A stretch of 64,000 nucleotides of DNA from Nymphaea colorata (lineage: Eukaryota; Streptophyta; Magnoliopsida; Nymphaeales; Nymphaeaceae). This document shows, in pieces, positions 1 through 12,073 of this stretch. The notes under the pieces were generated by a model, which made no database searches, was not told the origin of the DNA, and saw only the letters and a program-made list of their open reading frames with translations. A program made the translations under genes and the position numbers. Position 1 is the stretch's first letter; each line of letters starts with the position of its first letter. The stretch is taken from NCBI RefSeq assembly GCF_008831285.2, contig NC_045147.1, positions 14,176,854 to 14,240,853 on the forward strand, given 5' to 3'.

Positions 1-1320
1 TTGCGTGCTTTTGGTCATGTAACAAAGTTACAAAAGATTCTACAATTCATAGAACGGAAGGTTTTTTCTCAAATCTATGGATATCAAAACCATGAGGATC
101 TTATACCAAATTCAATCAAACATCGTTAAGGGTAAGATAATCCAAATCCTTAGCAAATGTAATTTCTAACATGGTTAGGCTACTACAAACAAAAGCTTAA
201 ACAGTGCATCTTTTCATATCAAACTTTCCCCTTCTCTGGTGTGTTACTAAAAAGTTAGATATACAATTCTAGTGTCTTCCTTTTTTATTCGCCCATGCAT
301 TTGTTAGAGAACCTATGTCACCATAGTGCAGGGTGCGGGTGCCGGAATGGAGCACATCTCAAAAAATTTAGGTGTGGTGGTGCAACGAGGGTATTTTATT
401 ATTATTATTTTTTAATTTATTATATATATAACAGGATAAACATATTATTACAATTTAGTTATTAATGTATATAACATACTTGAATCATTGTCTTGCATAG
501 GAAAATATCAAAACAACATATATTATATAAGTAATTTAGTAATATGACATTTTAACTGGGCTCAGATGTGAGTCGGAGCCGCACCCATGTCTGGTGCGCA
601 CCTGACTCGATGCGGACTCCAGTGTGGCAGTGAAATAGAAGAGTCTGTTGACTTAGTATAGAACACAAAAGTACTGAGGCATTATGTGCCAGTGACAATA
701 AGAAACCTTGCATAATCACACTGAACGAAATCTTGATCCACTGTCTTCTTTGCAATACGCAAAAGAAACAATCCTCAAGCTTAGCTAATTCGTTTTTTAT
801 AACTAATTTAGTAGAAAAATATGCTGTACACTGATGATTTTATACTTAAGTAGGCCCTGAACTCGACTTCCCATGCAGTTGTGAAGAACTTGATGATTAC
901 AACTCAAGTTCATCGTCAAATTATTTAAACCAAATTCAGTATGATTAAAGACAACAAATAGTACCTGACAAATCTATGTATTTATATTAACTTAAAATCG
1001 TATTGAATATCCCTGAATCTTAACCTTTAAAATATAAGTACTAGTAAATTTGGATACATGTTGTCCACTAATTAATCTCATTTTTAGACTGTAGTGGTTT
1101 ATAATCATAAGAATAATAACTTGCAAGAAAATTGTCAACTACTTGAGTTTTCTGGAGTTATTTATATCAATCAAATGATTGAGATTAGCGTTTTCAAGAG
1201 CTAAATTTAATACTTATATTCCAAAATCTTTACAAATTTATGAGTAATTAGTTATATAGATCAAACGATTGGGTTCAATGCCTACAAGTGCTCATATTTG
1301 ATATGTACATTCTAAAAGCT

Positions 1321-1342
1321 ATATATATATATATATATATAT
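1321..1342. repeat. (AT)11 microsatellite
   Basis: Eleven uninterrupted AT units in AT-rich intergenic DNA. Confidence 0.95.
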
Positions 1343-2034
1343 GAAGAAAAGCATTTTTTTTTTGTTTAGAGCAGATTTTATAAACTGAACAATCAAATTA
1401 TTGATTTTCAAGCCCTTAAAAAACCCAAAGATGATCATTCACAAATATAACCATATTGAACGTTCGATCTGTCTACGTTAAAGAAAAAAAAAGTCACCTT
1501 TTTCGAAGCTAGATCAAGTGTTACATGATCACATTAAAATGCTTTCAAAATAATTTGTGTTTGTTTAAGTCCAGTTGAAACGTACACGAGGGCGTGTCTA
1601 TGGTTACTTTGTTAAAACAGTGAGAAAATGTTAACCGGGAAATCTTTTACATTTTTCAAATGTTTACATCAGATTTCAATTAATTAATTAATGTTTAGAT
1701 GGAAAGATATAAACTTGTAAACAATTAGATATGCCAAGTTCACAACCACCTACGATATTTTAGGTAGTGAATCATTATGGATAGAATTTCCTTCAACAAA
1801 AACCAAAAGATGGTCTTAGAACAATTCAATCACATAGATGCAACAAATTTATAGTCCAAAAAACTATGAATACATTTGTCGATGCTAGACCGAATGTTAT
1901 ATGATCACATTAAACAGCTTTTAACGTGCTTTTTTGGTATACAAATTCAAACATTTAAAATCCATTTATACAGTTGCATTTGTTAAAAATATCATAAAGT
2001 ATATATTTCCTGATCACCATATAATTTTCGAAAA

Positions 2035-2093
<59 letters not shown>

Positions 2094-2111
2094 AAGAAGA
2101 AGAAGAAGAAG
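2035..2111. repeat. Compound (TG)n-(GA)n-(GAA)n microsatellite
   Basis: A run of TG dinucleotides (about 2,035-2,054) passes directly into GA repeats (to about 2,094) and then into GAA/GA mixed repeats. The right part is a polypurine tract. The short frames read through it on both strands (RERERE, SLSLSL) are artefacts of the repeat. Confidence 0.95.
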
Positions 2112-3272
2112 CCGATAAAATGAGAATATATATCAAAATTGGAGGACAAGACGTCCCCTAGATACAAAAATTGGGGACAAGAAGTCCTCTAGTTACAGTA
2201 ACAAACCGCAAGACAAAAGCAAAAAAAGAAGTATAAATACAACGTACAGAAAAACAAAAAAATGGGTAGAAAAAGAGTGGAAGGACTGACCGACATCATC
2301 TCTCAGTCGTAGAAAGAGGACGACGTCGCAAGAAGAAGAAGAAGAAGAAGAAAAAGCCAGGTGAAAGATCTTTGTTTCTGTAAAACATAATAACCATATG
2401 TATGTGAGTGTCTTAAAAGTGATTGAGAACTGGCCCTGCCCTGATTTACAAGGCAGTATGGCATTAGCTACGTATGAGAGACTTGTCGCAGTCTATTGTA
2501 TCTTGTAGAAATAGTTTATAAATAAAAATAATGTCATCTGGTGTTGTTGTGCATTAAATTTTTTCAATATATGCTTCACATATGGATGCAAAATGTCCAT
2601 AATTTCAGGAACAAAGAAGTTATAAAATTCGCTACCTAGAACTAATATAAGCTAGGAAAGCTAAGCCTGTTGATTGTAAGATATTTCTTTAGTGAACTAG
2701 TCATATCGTTTAAAAGATATTGACAGACCCCATTTGAGGCATTTGGCAACATAAACACTGCATAAGTATTTAACGAATCTACAAAAAGATGCAGTGTTTA
2801 ATGAATTTTTTCTAATTTTGAGACATATTCATGAAACACTGAGGCATTGTTCTCAAACTCTCTATTTAAAAACTCCATCATGATAATAAAAGTTATAGCA
2901 TCTCTTTAAATTTTTTCTTTTCCCCTTTCTTTCCTCTTAAAGGGTTGTTAGTATAAATAGTACATGTAATTGTCAACCAGGGATTGGGCAAGCATGGAGA
3001 CAAAGCAATCTTGTATAACAGAGCGTGTTTGACAACATAAAACTAACACTAAACGGGCATTTCATGAATTTGTTCCTTCTGACCGGATTAGTTATTGGAT
3101 GGTCACTCGTCCAAAGCAGGTATAGTGTTCTGGCACGAACATACTGAAAGTGTTAGTATTCGGGTGCTTAAAATTATTAAAAAAGTACCCCAACACACAC
3201 CCGACAACAGTACTATTCACTAATTTTATGAACATTGATGGATCTAGTCATGCATTGCAATCTTAAAAAAAA

Positions 3273-3315
3273 TGTGTGTGTGTGTGTGTGTTTGTGTGTG
3301 TGTATATATATATAT
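3273..3315. repeat. (TG)n-(TA)n microsatellite
   Basis: TG repeats, interrupted once by TTTG, followed by TA repeats. Confidence 0.9.
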
Positions 3316-4734
3316 TTAAATTTTTATTTATTTATGTGCAAGTGTTCCTTAAAGTTTAAAATTTAACCTCTTGGTACCATTAACCAAAAATTTCTAACTC
3401 AGCGTCGACATTTTACAGTATCATAGAGTTACCAACTTCGGGTTTTACACAGCCATATTAGTGATAAAGGCTCTCAACTTGGGTGCAATAGAAAAAAAGG
3501 GGGTTTGAATAGGCCCCTAGAAGCTGGTAATTGAACCCTTGCCTGATTGCAGGGAGGGACCAACATGTTGCAATATTAAAGCTGTTTCTATATTTCTTTG
3601 ATTCTTCCTTGTTTTTGTAATTATTTTATTTAGTGAAATATATGCACTGGAACAGCGATAATAAAAAGTGCAGAAAGACCCTTGCTACTTATTGAACCTG
3701 TATTCATAAGTTAAAACACTTACATTGGGTGATCCCACCGCTTGAAAGAGCGGCCGAAGCTTTCCTTCTTTTCCCTACCTCTAAGGTTTAGAGCTGCATC
3801 AGAATCGAGTGAACTTACAGTTACTTCTTTTAGCTTGAAAATAGTATCTACGATTACGTTTCCGTAGAAATCAAACTGACGACCGGGCTTTCACCAGCTC
3901 ACTAACTCAACCAGTTGTACTATACCTCTTCCGCAGCTAAAACAATTACCTGTTACAATAATTATTTTTCTGTTAAGTAAAGCCTTACATATTCTTAGCG
4001 TTCTTTTGGTTCGGACAAATAATCGGGTGACCTATTGGAAAAAAGAAAAACCCGATACGCATCTAGTCTCCATTGACACAAGCAAGGCAAGTTGAAGTTG
4101 AAGTACGAGTGGAAGGAATACAATGGAAACATTTTGGAACATATTAACTTGTACAGTGAATGCAATTCACAAAACTGCGAGAAGCCAAAATAAAAAAAAT
4201 GACTAGAAAAGTAAATTTTGAAACAAAAATTTATGATAATAAAAAAAAAACCTAGGCTTTTGGAACCATAACAAAATAGGCTTAAGCTTAATGTTTTCTT
4301 ATTGAAAATGCCGTTTTACGTAGATGAAACAATTAAACGTCATATATTTCAATGTAAGCATACTTTTGCTATCCATTTAAAAATCGAGCATGGTTTTGCA
4401 AAATTTTCTTTATGGGCGGAAAGAAAAACTGGTTTGGAGAATAACCATGTCAGATGTCTTATTTTCAGGGAAAAAGCCAGAAGTTATTTTTTATAAGGTA
4501 TTAAATATGTAGTTAACGAATCTTTAATTGGCCGTGGGATGATGACTTGGATTCCATGGAGCTGCACCATATATTGGAGCCAGGTCCATTCAAATCCAAC
4601 ATTGGATTAATGTTTCAGGGCTCGGTAGACATATAATTTTTAAATCATGTTTAAATATTTTAAGAGTTCATTGTATGAGTGTGTAAGATTTATGGATTTC
4701 TTCGTATTTAAATAAAGAAACCCTCCCCATCTCA

Positions 4735-4759
4735 GTATATATATATATATATATATATA
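4735..4759. repeat. (TA)n microsatellite
   Basis: About 12 TA units immediately left of the GC-richer patch that follows. Confidence 0.9.
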
Positions 4760-4769
4760 GATTCGTTCC

Positions 4770-5720
4770 TCCACCCTCAGTAAAAACATTTCACCCTTTG
4801 GTCATGTGCTGCCGATGAATGATGAGTGCAGGCGTACTGGTGTCCACTAAATGGGTCACTCAGATTTAATCGGTGAGTTGAAATTGGATCCCTCGTTGGC
4901 GTCAGCTCATTTAAAAGAGGAGGCAGAGACGGTCCCCTTGGCCCTAACTTTTGGGGTCGGGATCTGCCGCAGTTCCTGTTTATTGGCGGAGCCAGGCGGC
5001 GGCCATGTGCCCTGAGCGGCGGCCACTCCTTGGCCTTTCCCTTCACCTTCAGCCTCCCTCCGCCCTTTCGACCTACGGTAAGGTCATCCTTAAAGCCCTT
5101 TCACTCTCCCCCCTTCCCTTTTTCCTGTTTTCTGCTTTGAAGTGACGGGGGCCCAGAAATCGAGTCTCCGGCAATCTTTAATATATACAACGAAGGTTAC
5201 GATAATAAAAGAAGCCTTCCCGGCGTTACGGCAGATATTTTCTGATGCCAAGTTGGAGGCGCTGCTGCTCTTTTCCCCTTTAACCATTTTCACGGGAGGT
5301 TTTCGCAAACTTGGGGCCATTCTGCAAAATCAGTATAAATCACTTTTCTTGCCAAAATAGGCATCTTCTTTTTTCTTTTTTAACAGTGCCTCTCTGGTTT
5401 CCCATTCGGAGATGTCTTCTTCCCGAGGAGAAGACTCCCCACGTAAGCACTTCCCTTCAGCCCACGTCCGCCATTTGTATCTTGTACAACGATCTCATAT
5501 TAAAAAAAGACAGAAAGAGAAAAGAAACGGCGACACGAATATCTCTGTTTCTTTTGTCAAGAGTTCCCCCCCGTGTTCGGTGGCATCCGTTCATGTTTAT
5601 CGTCTTCAAGTTCCCGAACTGCGCTCCCTCCAGTATGCCTGGGCGAAGGAGGATGACGGATTCGAGCTTGTGCCTTACTGTCTCAGGAACGAAAAACTGA
5701 AAATCATTTGCATTTTGTGG
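4770..5720 (+). other. GC-richer patch with possible exon-like segments, unrecognised
   Basis: This roughly 950-bp patch is visibly richer in G and C than its flanks. On the plus strand it has an ATG at 5,005 followed by a short open segment ending at a plausible splice donor (ACG/GTAAGG near 5,078). Further acceptor-like sites lie near 5,234 and 5,387, each followed by open sequence, for example a frame reading SDAKLEALLLFSPLTIF. No segment matches a family I know, and no single frame spans the patch. It may be a promoter or first-exon region, a decayed gene or chance. Low confidence that it encodes protein. Confidence 0.25.
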
Positions 5721-8096
5721 TAGGGAGTCAAGAACAAATTTTGATTTTTTCAGACTGATTTGAGTGCGATACGTTGATTTTAAGAAACTTTTACACCTTG
5801 CATATAAATGCAGGATTCAGGCTATAAAGAGGGACTACATTTTAACATCATTCCTTGTGGAAGCATATAAATCTTTAGATGCTGTTTTTTTCATGCATAT
5901 GTCCTAAAAGTGAAAAACAGATTTTCATATAATACTTTTTAAAGCATTAGATAAATCTAACTATTTTTATGGTTAAATGCATGAAACAATAGCATAATGC
6001 TACTATTCCCAAATAACATTTTTTGAGTTTTTTAAGACATTAGTCTAACTTGTTATCTGGCAAAGAATTGGGAAAGTTTTGCTCCATTTGATTTGCTTGC
6101 TTGCTCTCTCAAACTAGGAGCTTGGAAAGCGTGCATCACCAATATGTGGCCCTTGTTTACTTGTTTCAATTTTTCTAGATAAGTGCGGGTGCTGCCAATA
6201 TACCCAGTTGTCTAGAAAACTTGGAGAAACTGGGAAATTTATCATGAATAACTCCTTCTTCGCACTTAATAGAGGCTTGGAAATTGTACAAGAAATCACC
6301 ATTTTCTTATTTAACCTTGCACACAAAGGCCTGCCTAATTCATTACTAAGAAACTGGTTTTAAATGGTTCAAAACATTTGTCTCGTCCATTTTCGTAAGA
6401 AAGCTCTCTCTTTTCATATGAAATTAGTCGTCCCATTTTCTCTAACAGCTGAAACAAAACATCCGATTGCAAATAAGAGAAGAAGGATGCCATGGGAACC
6501 CTTTTCCCTTGGAAAGCTGTTTCTCACAAAAAGGAAATGCTTCCCATGAAGGTTAATTTTGGTTACTGCTCTAATTAGATAATAAGGTTTGACATGTTAT
6601 GGACTACCCAATCAAAACAATAAATAGAGTGCTTGAGGATCGTTTGACAACAACAACACGTACATGTGAGTGTCACATGAATCTGTCTCAAAGATTGGTT
6701 TGGAATAACTTCTGGATCATTTACTGAGTAAACAACCCTTTAGTTGTGAGTGTACTTCTCAAGTTGCCGAATAATACCGTGTCAAGGTGACTTTGAGTGA
6801 AAAGCAGCTCCACCTTTATTAAAATAAAAAATAAACTTGATCTTCATGAAATGCCTAAACAAAGGAAATCAAAATTTTAGTTATTAACTCCTGCTTCAAG
6901 ACTTTTCTTTCTTTCTTTTAATTTTTTTTTCTTTTTTGTCACAATTATCTTCTTCATCTTAAGATCCACCAATTTTAAAGCAAGAAAAAATTAATAAAAA
7001 TTCAATCTCAATTTATGACATATATATAGGATTTATTTGATCTCAAAAATTAAAAGTCAAAAAATCTGTTGCTAAAAAACAGTTGTCATAGGAGACTTAA
7101 TTTATAAAAATGCAAGGATTCACGGTACTTTTAACAACAATTTATTGTACTTGTAAAGACAAATTCTCATCCAACAACTATCTGGCAGATTTGAATGTAT
7201 TTAGCACTAAGAGTACACTCAAATCTCGCCGCAAAGTTGAACCAAACTTCTGTTGACTATTGGTTCACCTTTCCTCTTTTCCAGAAACATCTGCCAAAAG
7301 GATTGGGTCTCACTTTTCCCATAACTTTCCCATGGCATCATTATTGCTCTGTATCGGAGCGGATCCATCGTTATACATTGTGAAAAGAAAAATATTTATT
7401 TTATGTTTAAATCAACTTAATATATCTTAAACTATTTTCAAAGTTCATTAAATAAGAAATAAAGCCATACGAGCCAACAGTGAGCGAGAGGGTCAATCCC
7501 CTATTCAAAGCGAATCCTGAAGGGCCCCTCATTTTCCTTGCTTTTGAAGTCTTGAGCTGCGTTGGTGTCACTGATAAAATCGACATCGACAGTTATTGGA
7601 TGGTTACGTGATAAGAAGGATTTTCTCCTTCGCATCATAAATCAACGAATCTCAATATAAGAATCAAGAATCAAGAAATAACAAAGTGAAATTAACAAAG
7701 TAATCCCCAAAATCTAGTGTCTAACTCACGTTTTTTCTCTTTTTCAAACTCAAGAAGTACCAAATAAAATCTCAGGTGAAGTACTTATACCTCCTCTCAC
7801 CAAAAGAGCAATGGATTCTAGGATCCCTAAAACATGAAACCCGGATTGAAATATTATCAAGGGTCTAAATGATCAAATGAAATGTCACAAATGACTAACT
7901 AGCTTCACGAATGGTCGAATCTTGCCACCTTTGCCCTTTCATTGCACGTAGGGACCTCCTCTCACACGTACTTTTTCTAGACATAAGTTTTGACCCGTGT
8001 ACGAATCCTTGTTGGAGTTCTCAATTGATGTTCTTGTCTAAGACAAATCCATATATATGCATCAGGCGAGTTTAGATGTATCGAGTCCCCAAGTGG

Positions 8097-8122
8097 CTGG
8101 TGTGGGCAGATGCCCACACCAG
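8097..8122. repeat. Perfect 12-bp inverted repeat with 2-nt loop
   Basis: The arm CTGGTGTGGGCA is followed by GA and its exact reverse complement. This could form a strong hairpin. The neighbouring text (about 8,123-8,270) looks like a decayed mobile-element terminus, but no partner end was found. Confidence 0.85.
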
Positions 8123-9299
8123 TCCAACAAAAATTTTATTATAGTGTTTCAAGATCACATTGTCATGATTCAAAAATTACATGTTATGCCTATAACAAAC
8201 TTATGTCGCCAACTCAAGTGCTCCTTAACGAAAAAAATCCTAGCTCCCCACTGCACTACGGCACCACCATTTGCTGGTTACACGTCAGCTAGCAGGACCA
8301 AATCTGCTACAAGTTCTTTAATTTGGGTTGCTAGTATGATATATGCTCTCATATCGATAGTTTACAAGGAATTGTTGAAGAGCATCTATACTTAAAATTA
8401 AAGAGTTTGTCTTAAATTTTAAGTTAATTTGTAAAGAGCTTTTCAAAAAAAATATTAGTCTTGCATCCTCAAAAGAGGAGCCCATTTATGTTGCTTACAT
8501 TATGACCAACTAAATTGAGTTAATGTCACGCATCATGCCAATCTTACACCGGGCTCAGGTTTCCAATATGCTTACAACCAGCCCATTCTCATAATGAGCT
8601 CAGCTGACCGACTATGAACCCGAATTCGAACTCGAACTCAGTGTGGGAATGCATGGGGTCGTACCAGTTACCACCCAAAATATTTACATACCGAGCTATT
8701 TTCTTATTATTTGTTAGTTGCTTTAGTGTCCTGTCCATGACCAATACATTTTACACATTTAATAAATTTTTTACTAACATCTAAATCAATTCGATGAATC
8801 ATTTTTAGTATCATCCGCTTTTTGTGCAATGAGAAGCCTTAAAAACTTTAATGCATATTTCATATTTCTTAAGAGGGTGAGACAAATTATTTTTGTTTAG
8901 TTTAACAACTGATGTGACAGAAACATTATATTTTTTTAATTTAACATTTAAATATGTAGATTATATATAATATTAATTTTTCGCATCAGAAATTTAATAA
9001 AATCAGAAACTTTACATAATTTTCCAAAATACGGTCAAAAGGAAGTGAAAAAGTGAAAAGAAAAAGATTGGCGCCACCGAGTTTCTTCACCGCGGGAGTC
9101 CGTTTCGCGTCCTTGACCTTCCGAGTGACATCTATTTTCGTCATTTCATCTTTTGCCAGGGGAGATTCTTACAGAAGACTCCCTTCCCCCCTTCAGGGAC
9201 GGAGGAGGGCCATCTTCGTCGTCGTCTCCGTCCTCCTTTTCGGGAGAACTTCCACACTGGTGACCCTCTCACGTGCGTGAAGCCATTCGGCCCCTCCGA

Positions 9300-10200
9300 G
9301 GAGGTAACTTCCGGCCGTCTTCTTCCTCCGTGTCGAGGGTTTTCGATCCTCAGTTGAGTTGGGATTTTCCTTTTCTGGCTGGAAGTTCTTCGCTCCTTCA
9401 TTTTCTGCTTCGGATTTGGTGACGAATTAGGGTTTCCACTGTGTCTTCGGTTGAGCATCTAGGGGTTTTCCTTCGTGTCGGCGAAGGGATTCGATCTTAC
9501 AGTTCACTTTGGCCTATTAGCGATCTTCCCGAGTCTCGGGTGGATTGGTGAGTTTGAGGTGATTCCTGTGTTTCTGGAGCAATGGTTTAGTTGTTTTATT
9601 CCGCTTGATTTTCTGGATTTTGGTGGGTTTGGCGTAGAAAGTTTGGATTTCTTTTGTCTGAGTGACTTTTTGCTGGTTCCGTTCTTTTCATCCTCTCTGG
9701 TTGGGAATTTCAAGAAGGAAGGTAGATATTTTCCGGATCTATAACATGCTATTCTTCTGATGTTTTTTGTGTTTGCCTAAGCGGGGATTTGAGATGTTTC
9801 CTGAAGTCCCCTCCCTGTCTTAGCGTGCTTCTTTACCATGCCATTTTATTCTTCCTCCTTTTTCCTTTGCATGAGCTTGCTCTCCAATCCGAAACCAAAT
9901 GCACTTGTTGGTTCATGATCAGTTCTTTCCTGGGTGAATGCCGTTCTATTCCGTTTGGTGGTCTTTACGACATAGCAAATCTGTAGCGGTTCCTGTTACA
10001 ATGCTAATATTGGAACCGGTGTTTCCCCTGCCGTTACTTGAATCTCATCAGTAATCACTAGACCTGGAATAAGCTTGTTTTTTCATACACTCTGGTGTTG
10101 GGGTGCTAGATAAAGGAGCTCAATTTCCTCTTCTTCTTGGGGTTATTGTTACAAAGAAAGTGGTCATCATCTTTCTACATCTTTGTTTCATCTTGAGACA
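9300..10200 (+). promoter_or_regulatory. Probable 5' leader of the trihelix gene
   Basis: This stretch upstream of the trihelix start codon is T/C- and GT-rich, as plant leaders and leader introns often are. It has a telo-box-like TAGGGTTT at 9,428-9,435. A strong donor-like GTGAGT lies at 9,548-9,553 and an acceptor-like T-rich stretch ending in AG at about 10,197, so a leader intron of roughly 650 bp is possible. The frames at 9,475-9,744 and 9,789-9,986 are T-rich and show no protein character. Inference only: no transcript evidence is available. Confidence 0.4.
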
Positions 10201-11610
10201 ATGGAAGGGAACTTGTCAGGAGGAAACATGATTGCTGGTCCTTCCTATGGTGTCTTAGAGCTACAAGGATCTTTGCATCCCCACCAGCATCATCAACACT
10301 CACATGCACTAAATCAGAACCATCAACAGCATCAGCGCCCTCCGAGTCATCATCCCCACCTCCTTCAAGATGTGTACCCTATGTCGGTTACTCCACTCGA
10401 CTGCGAGCCGTCGTTGGCAGCGCCTGACTTCAGGGGTAGCCACAGAAGCACCCATAGTGGTGCCAAATTGTGTGCCAGTGATGAAGATGAACCCAGCTTT
10501 AATGAGGATGGCATCGATGGTCACCCGGAGGATGGCAAGGGTAAGAAGAATTCACCTTGGCACAGAATGAAATGGACGGATGGCATGGTGAAGCTTCTGA
10601 TTTCTATCGTGTCATACATTGGAGAAGATGCTGCTTCGGAATGCAGTGGAGGAAGGAAGAAGCTTGTGATTTTGCAAAAGAAGGGGAAGTGGAAAACTGT
10701 CTCTAAAGTCATGGCGGCAAGAGGATGCTACGTTTCCCCGCAACAATGTGAAGATAAATTTAACGATCTTAATAAGAGGTACAAGAGGCTTACGGATGTG
10801 CTAGGAAGGGGGACCTCATGTAAAGTTGTTGAGAACCCTGTGCTTTTAGATTCCATGGACCATCTTTCCGAGAAGTCCAAGGAAGATGTGAGAAAGATTC
10901 TGAGCTCTAAGCATCTGTTTTATGAAGAGATGTGCTCTTATCACAATGGCAACCGCCTGCATTTGCTAGATGACCCATCACTTTTACAGTGCTTGCAATC
11001 GGTTCTCAGAGGGAGAGACGGCCGGGCGTCGAGCAGGTCGGCAAGAGATGACAACGATTGTGAGGATGATGAAGATGAAATTGAGGAAGGTAACGACGAT
11101 CCAGAGGATAATGAATTTCATGGAGAGGATGGGGGCTTAATACACAAGAGGCCTAAGATTCGGAGCAACATAGAAGACACGAGCTTGTGGACAATTCCTA
11201 ATGCACATGACTTCTCCAAGCGAATTGGTTCAGAAAATCTTGTAGTAGGGGAAGCAAACGAGATGACACAGGAACAGGCATCATGGATGCAGAGGGAATG
11301 GATAAAAAACCGAATGTTGCAGCTGGAAGAACAAAAGATAAACATCCAAGCTCAAGCTCTAGAGCTTGAAGCTCAGCGCTTCAAGTGGCAGAGATTTAGC
11401 AGGAAGAAGGACAGGGAATTGGATAAGCTGAAGCTTGAAAATGAAAGGATGAAACTTGAAAACGAGCGCTTCGTGTTGCAATTGAGAAGGAAAGAATTAG
11501 AGCTCGGCTTAGGAAGGTCTGATGCTTCAATGCCTGAGTCCAGTCATGCCTTGGTGCGTTTGCAGCGGACAGGAGATCAGGATGAGATGGAAAGAACTCA
11601 CTGCATCTAA
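10201..11610 (+). CDS. Trihelix (GT-gamma type) transcription factor
   Basis: Predicted nuclear DNA-binding protein of 469 residues in one coding exon. I start at ATG 10,201 (MEGNLSGG) because plant relatives begin with MEGNLS; the frame is open six codons further upstream but has no ATG there. In order: a His/Gln-rich N-terminus (about 26-54); an acidic patch (94-105); one Myb/SANT-like trihelix domain (about 117-205) with the tryptophans in SPWHRMKW and GKWKTVSKV and the third helix QCEDKFNDLNKRYKRL; the group's conserved block RKILSSKHLFYEEMCSYHNG (231-250); a long acidic run (284-311); and a C-terminal charged coiled coil (about 363-437). A single trihelix domain plus this block fits the GT-gamma group, which includes Arabidopsis HRA1 (At3g10040) and At1g21200. 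Some members dampen hypoxia responses; the function here is inferred from family only. Confidence 0.93.
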   Translation: MEGNLSGGNMIAGPSYGVLELQGSLHPHQHHQHSHALNQNHQQHQRPPSHHPHLLQDVYPMSVTPLDCEPSLAAPDFRGSHRSTHSGAKLCASDEDEPSFNEDGIDGHPEDGKGKKNSPWHRMKWTDGMVKLLISIVSYIGEDAASECSGGRKKLVILQKKGKWKTVSKVMAARGCYVSPQQCEDKFNDLNKRYKRLTDVLGRGTSCKVVENPVLLDSMDHLSEKSKEDVRKILSSKHLFYEEMCSYHNGNRLHLLDDPSLLQCLQSVLRGRDGRASSRSARDDNDCEDDEDEIEEGNDDPEDNEFHGEDGGLIHKRPKIRSNIEDTSLWTIPNAHDFSKRIGSENLVVGEANEMTQEQASWMQREWIKNRMLQLEEQKINIQAQALELEAQRFKWQRFSRKKDRELDKLKLENERMKLENERFVLQLRRKELELGLGRSDASMPESSHALVRLQRTGDQDEMERTHCI

Positions 11611-12022
11611 TGAATCTGAAGGAGCTTGTCCTTTTCTTTCTGGTGTAGTGAGGCTTTTTCTTGTTTGATCTGGGGGAATTCCTTTGTTATTAGTGAGCCA
11701 TTTTTGACAACGTGCAAGTAAATGATGTAGCTTGTAAACTGTCTTCCTTCCTGTGTATATGACCAACACCGTTAAGCAAGCAATGCCTTGAAATTTCAAT
11801 CCGTCGTTATTCGAAGCGTACAAAGTCTGATAAGGATCCGATTTCGAAATGCTGAATTCGATAATGATGTAACATTTCACAAAGAAATTGTGAAAAGGTT
11901 AAAATTGGTGATTCTAGATTGTCTTTTTACATTGGAAAACGCTATGTAAAGGGTTTCTTTATGGAGCCAGTATGCTTACATTTGGTTAAACACGGCATCG
12001 ATGTACTCATTCACTAGGCCAC

Positions 12023-12073
12023 CTCAATCTTAAGAAAGACTAATTGGGCTCAATCTTAAGAAAGACTAATTGG
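12023..12073. repeat. Tandem duplication, period 26 bp, two copies
   Basis: Two near-identical 26-bp units beginning CTCAATCTTAAG lie directly next to each other at 12,023-12,048 and 12,049-12,073. Confidence 0.9.

Larger units (their letters stand above)
1..9050. other. AT-rich intergenic region without a recognisable gene
   Basis: No reading frame here resembles a known protein, and the open frames present are short and of low complexity. The stretch holds simple repeats (listed separately where notable), long A/T runs, a GC-richer patch at about 4.8-5.7 kb and a perfect hairpin at 8,097-8,122. Text near 8,220-8,270 (after the hairpin) has the look of a decayed transposable-element end, but no terminal repeats or target duplication could be paired. 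No tRNA or rRNA was seen. Confidence 0.7.

Noticed and set aside
2035..2111. Arg-Glu repeat protein or CRISPR-like array
   Set aside because: Simple compound microsatellite. No spaced repeats anywhere in the window resemble a CRISPR array.
9475..9986. Open frames upstream of the trihelix gene
   Set aside because: T-rich leader or intron text. The residues are mostly Phe, Leu and Ser without domain character.
10201..11610. Identification of the trihelix gene as GTL1, the neighbour of the TMPIT gene in Arabidopsis
   Set aside because: GTL1 has two trihelix domains. This protein has one, plus the GT-gamma block KHLFYEEMCSYHNG.
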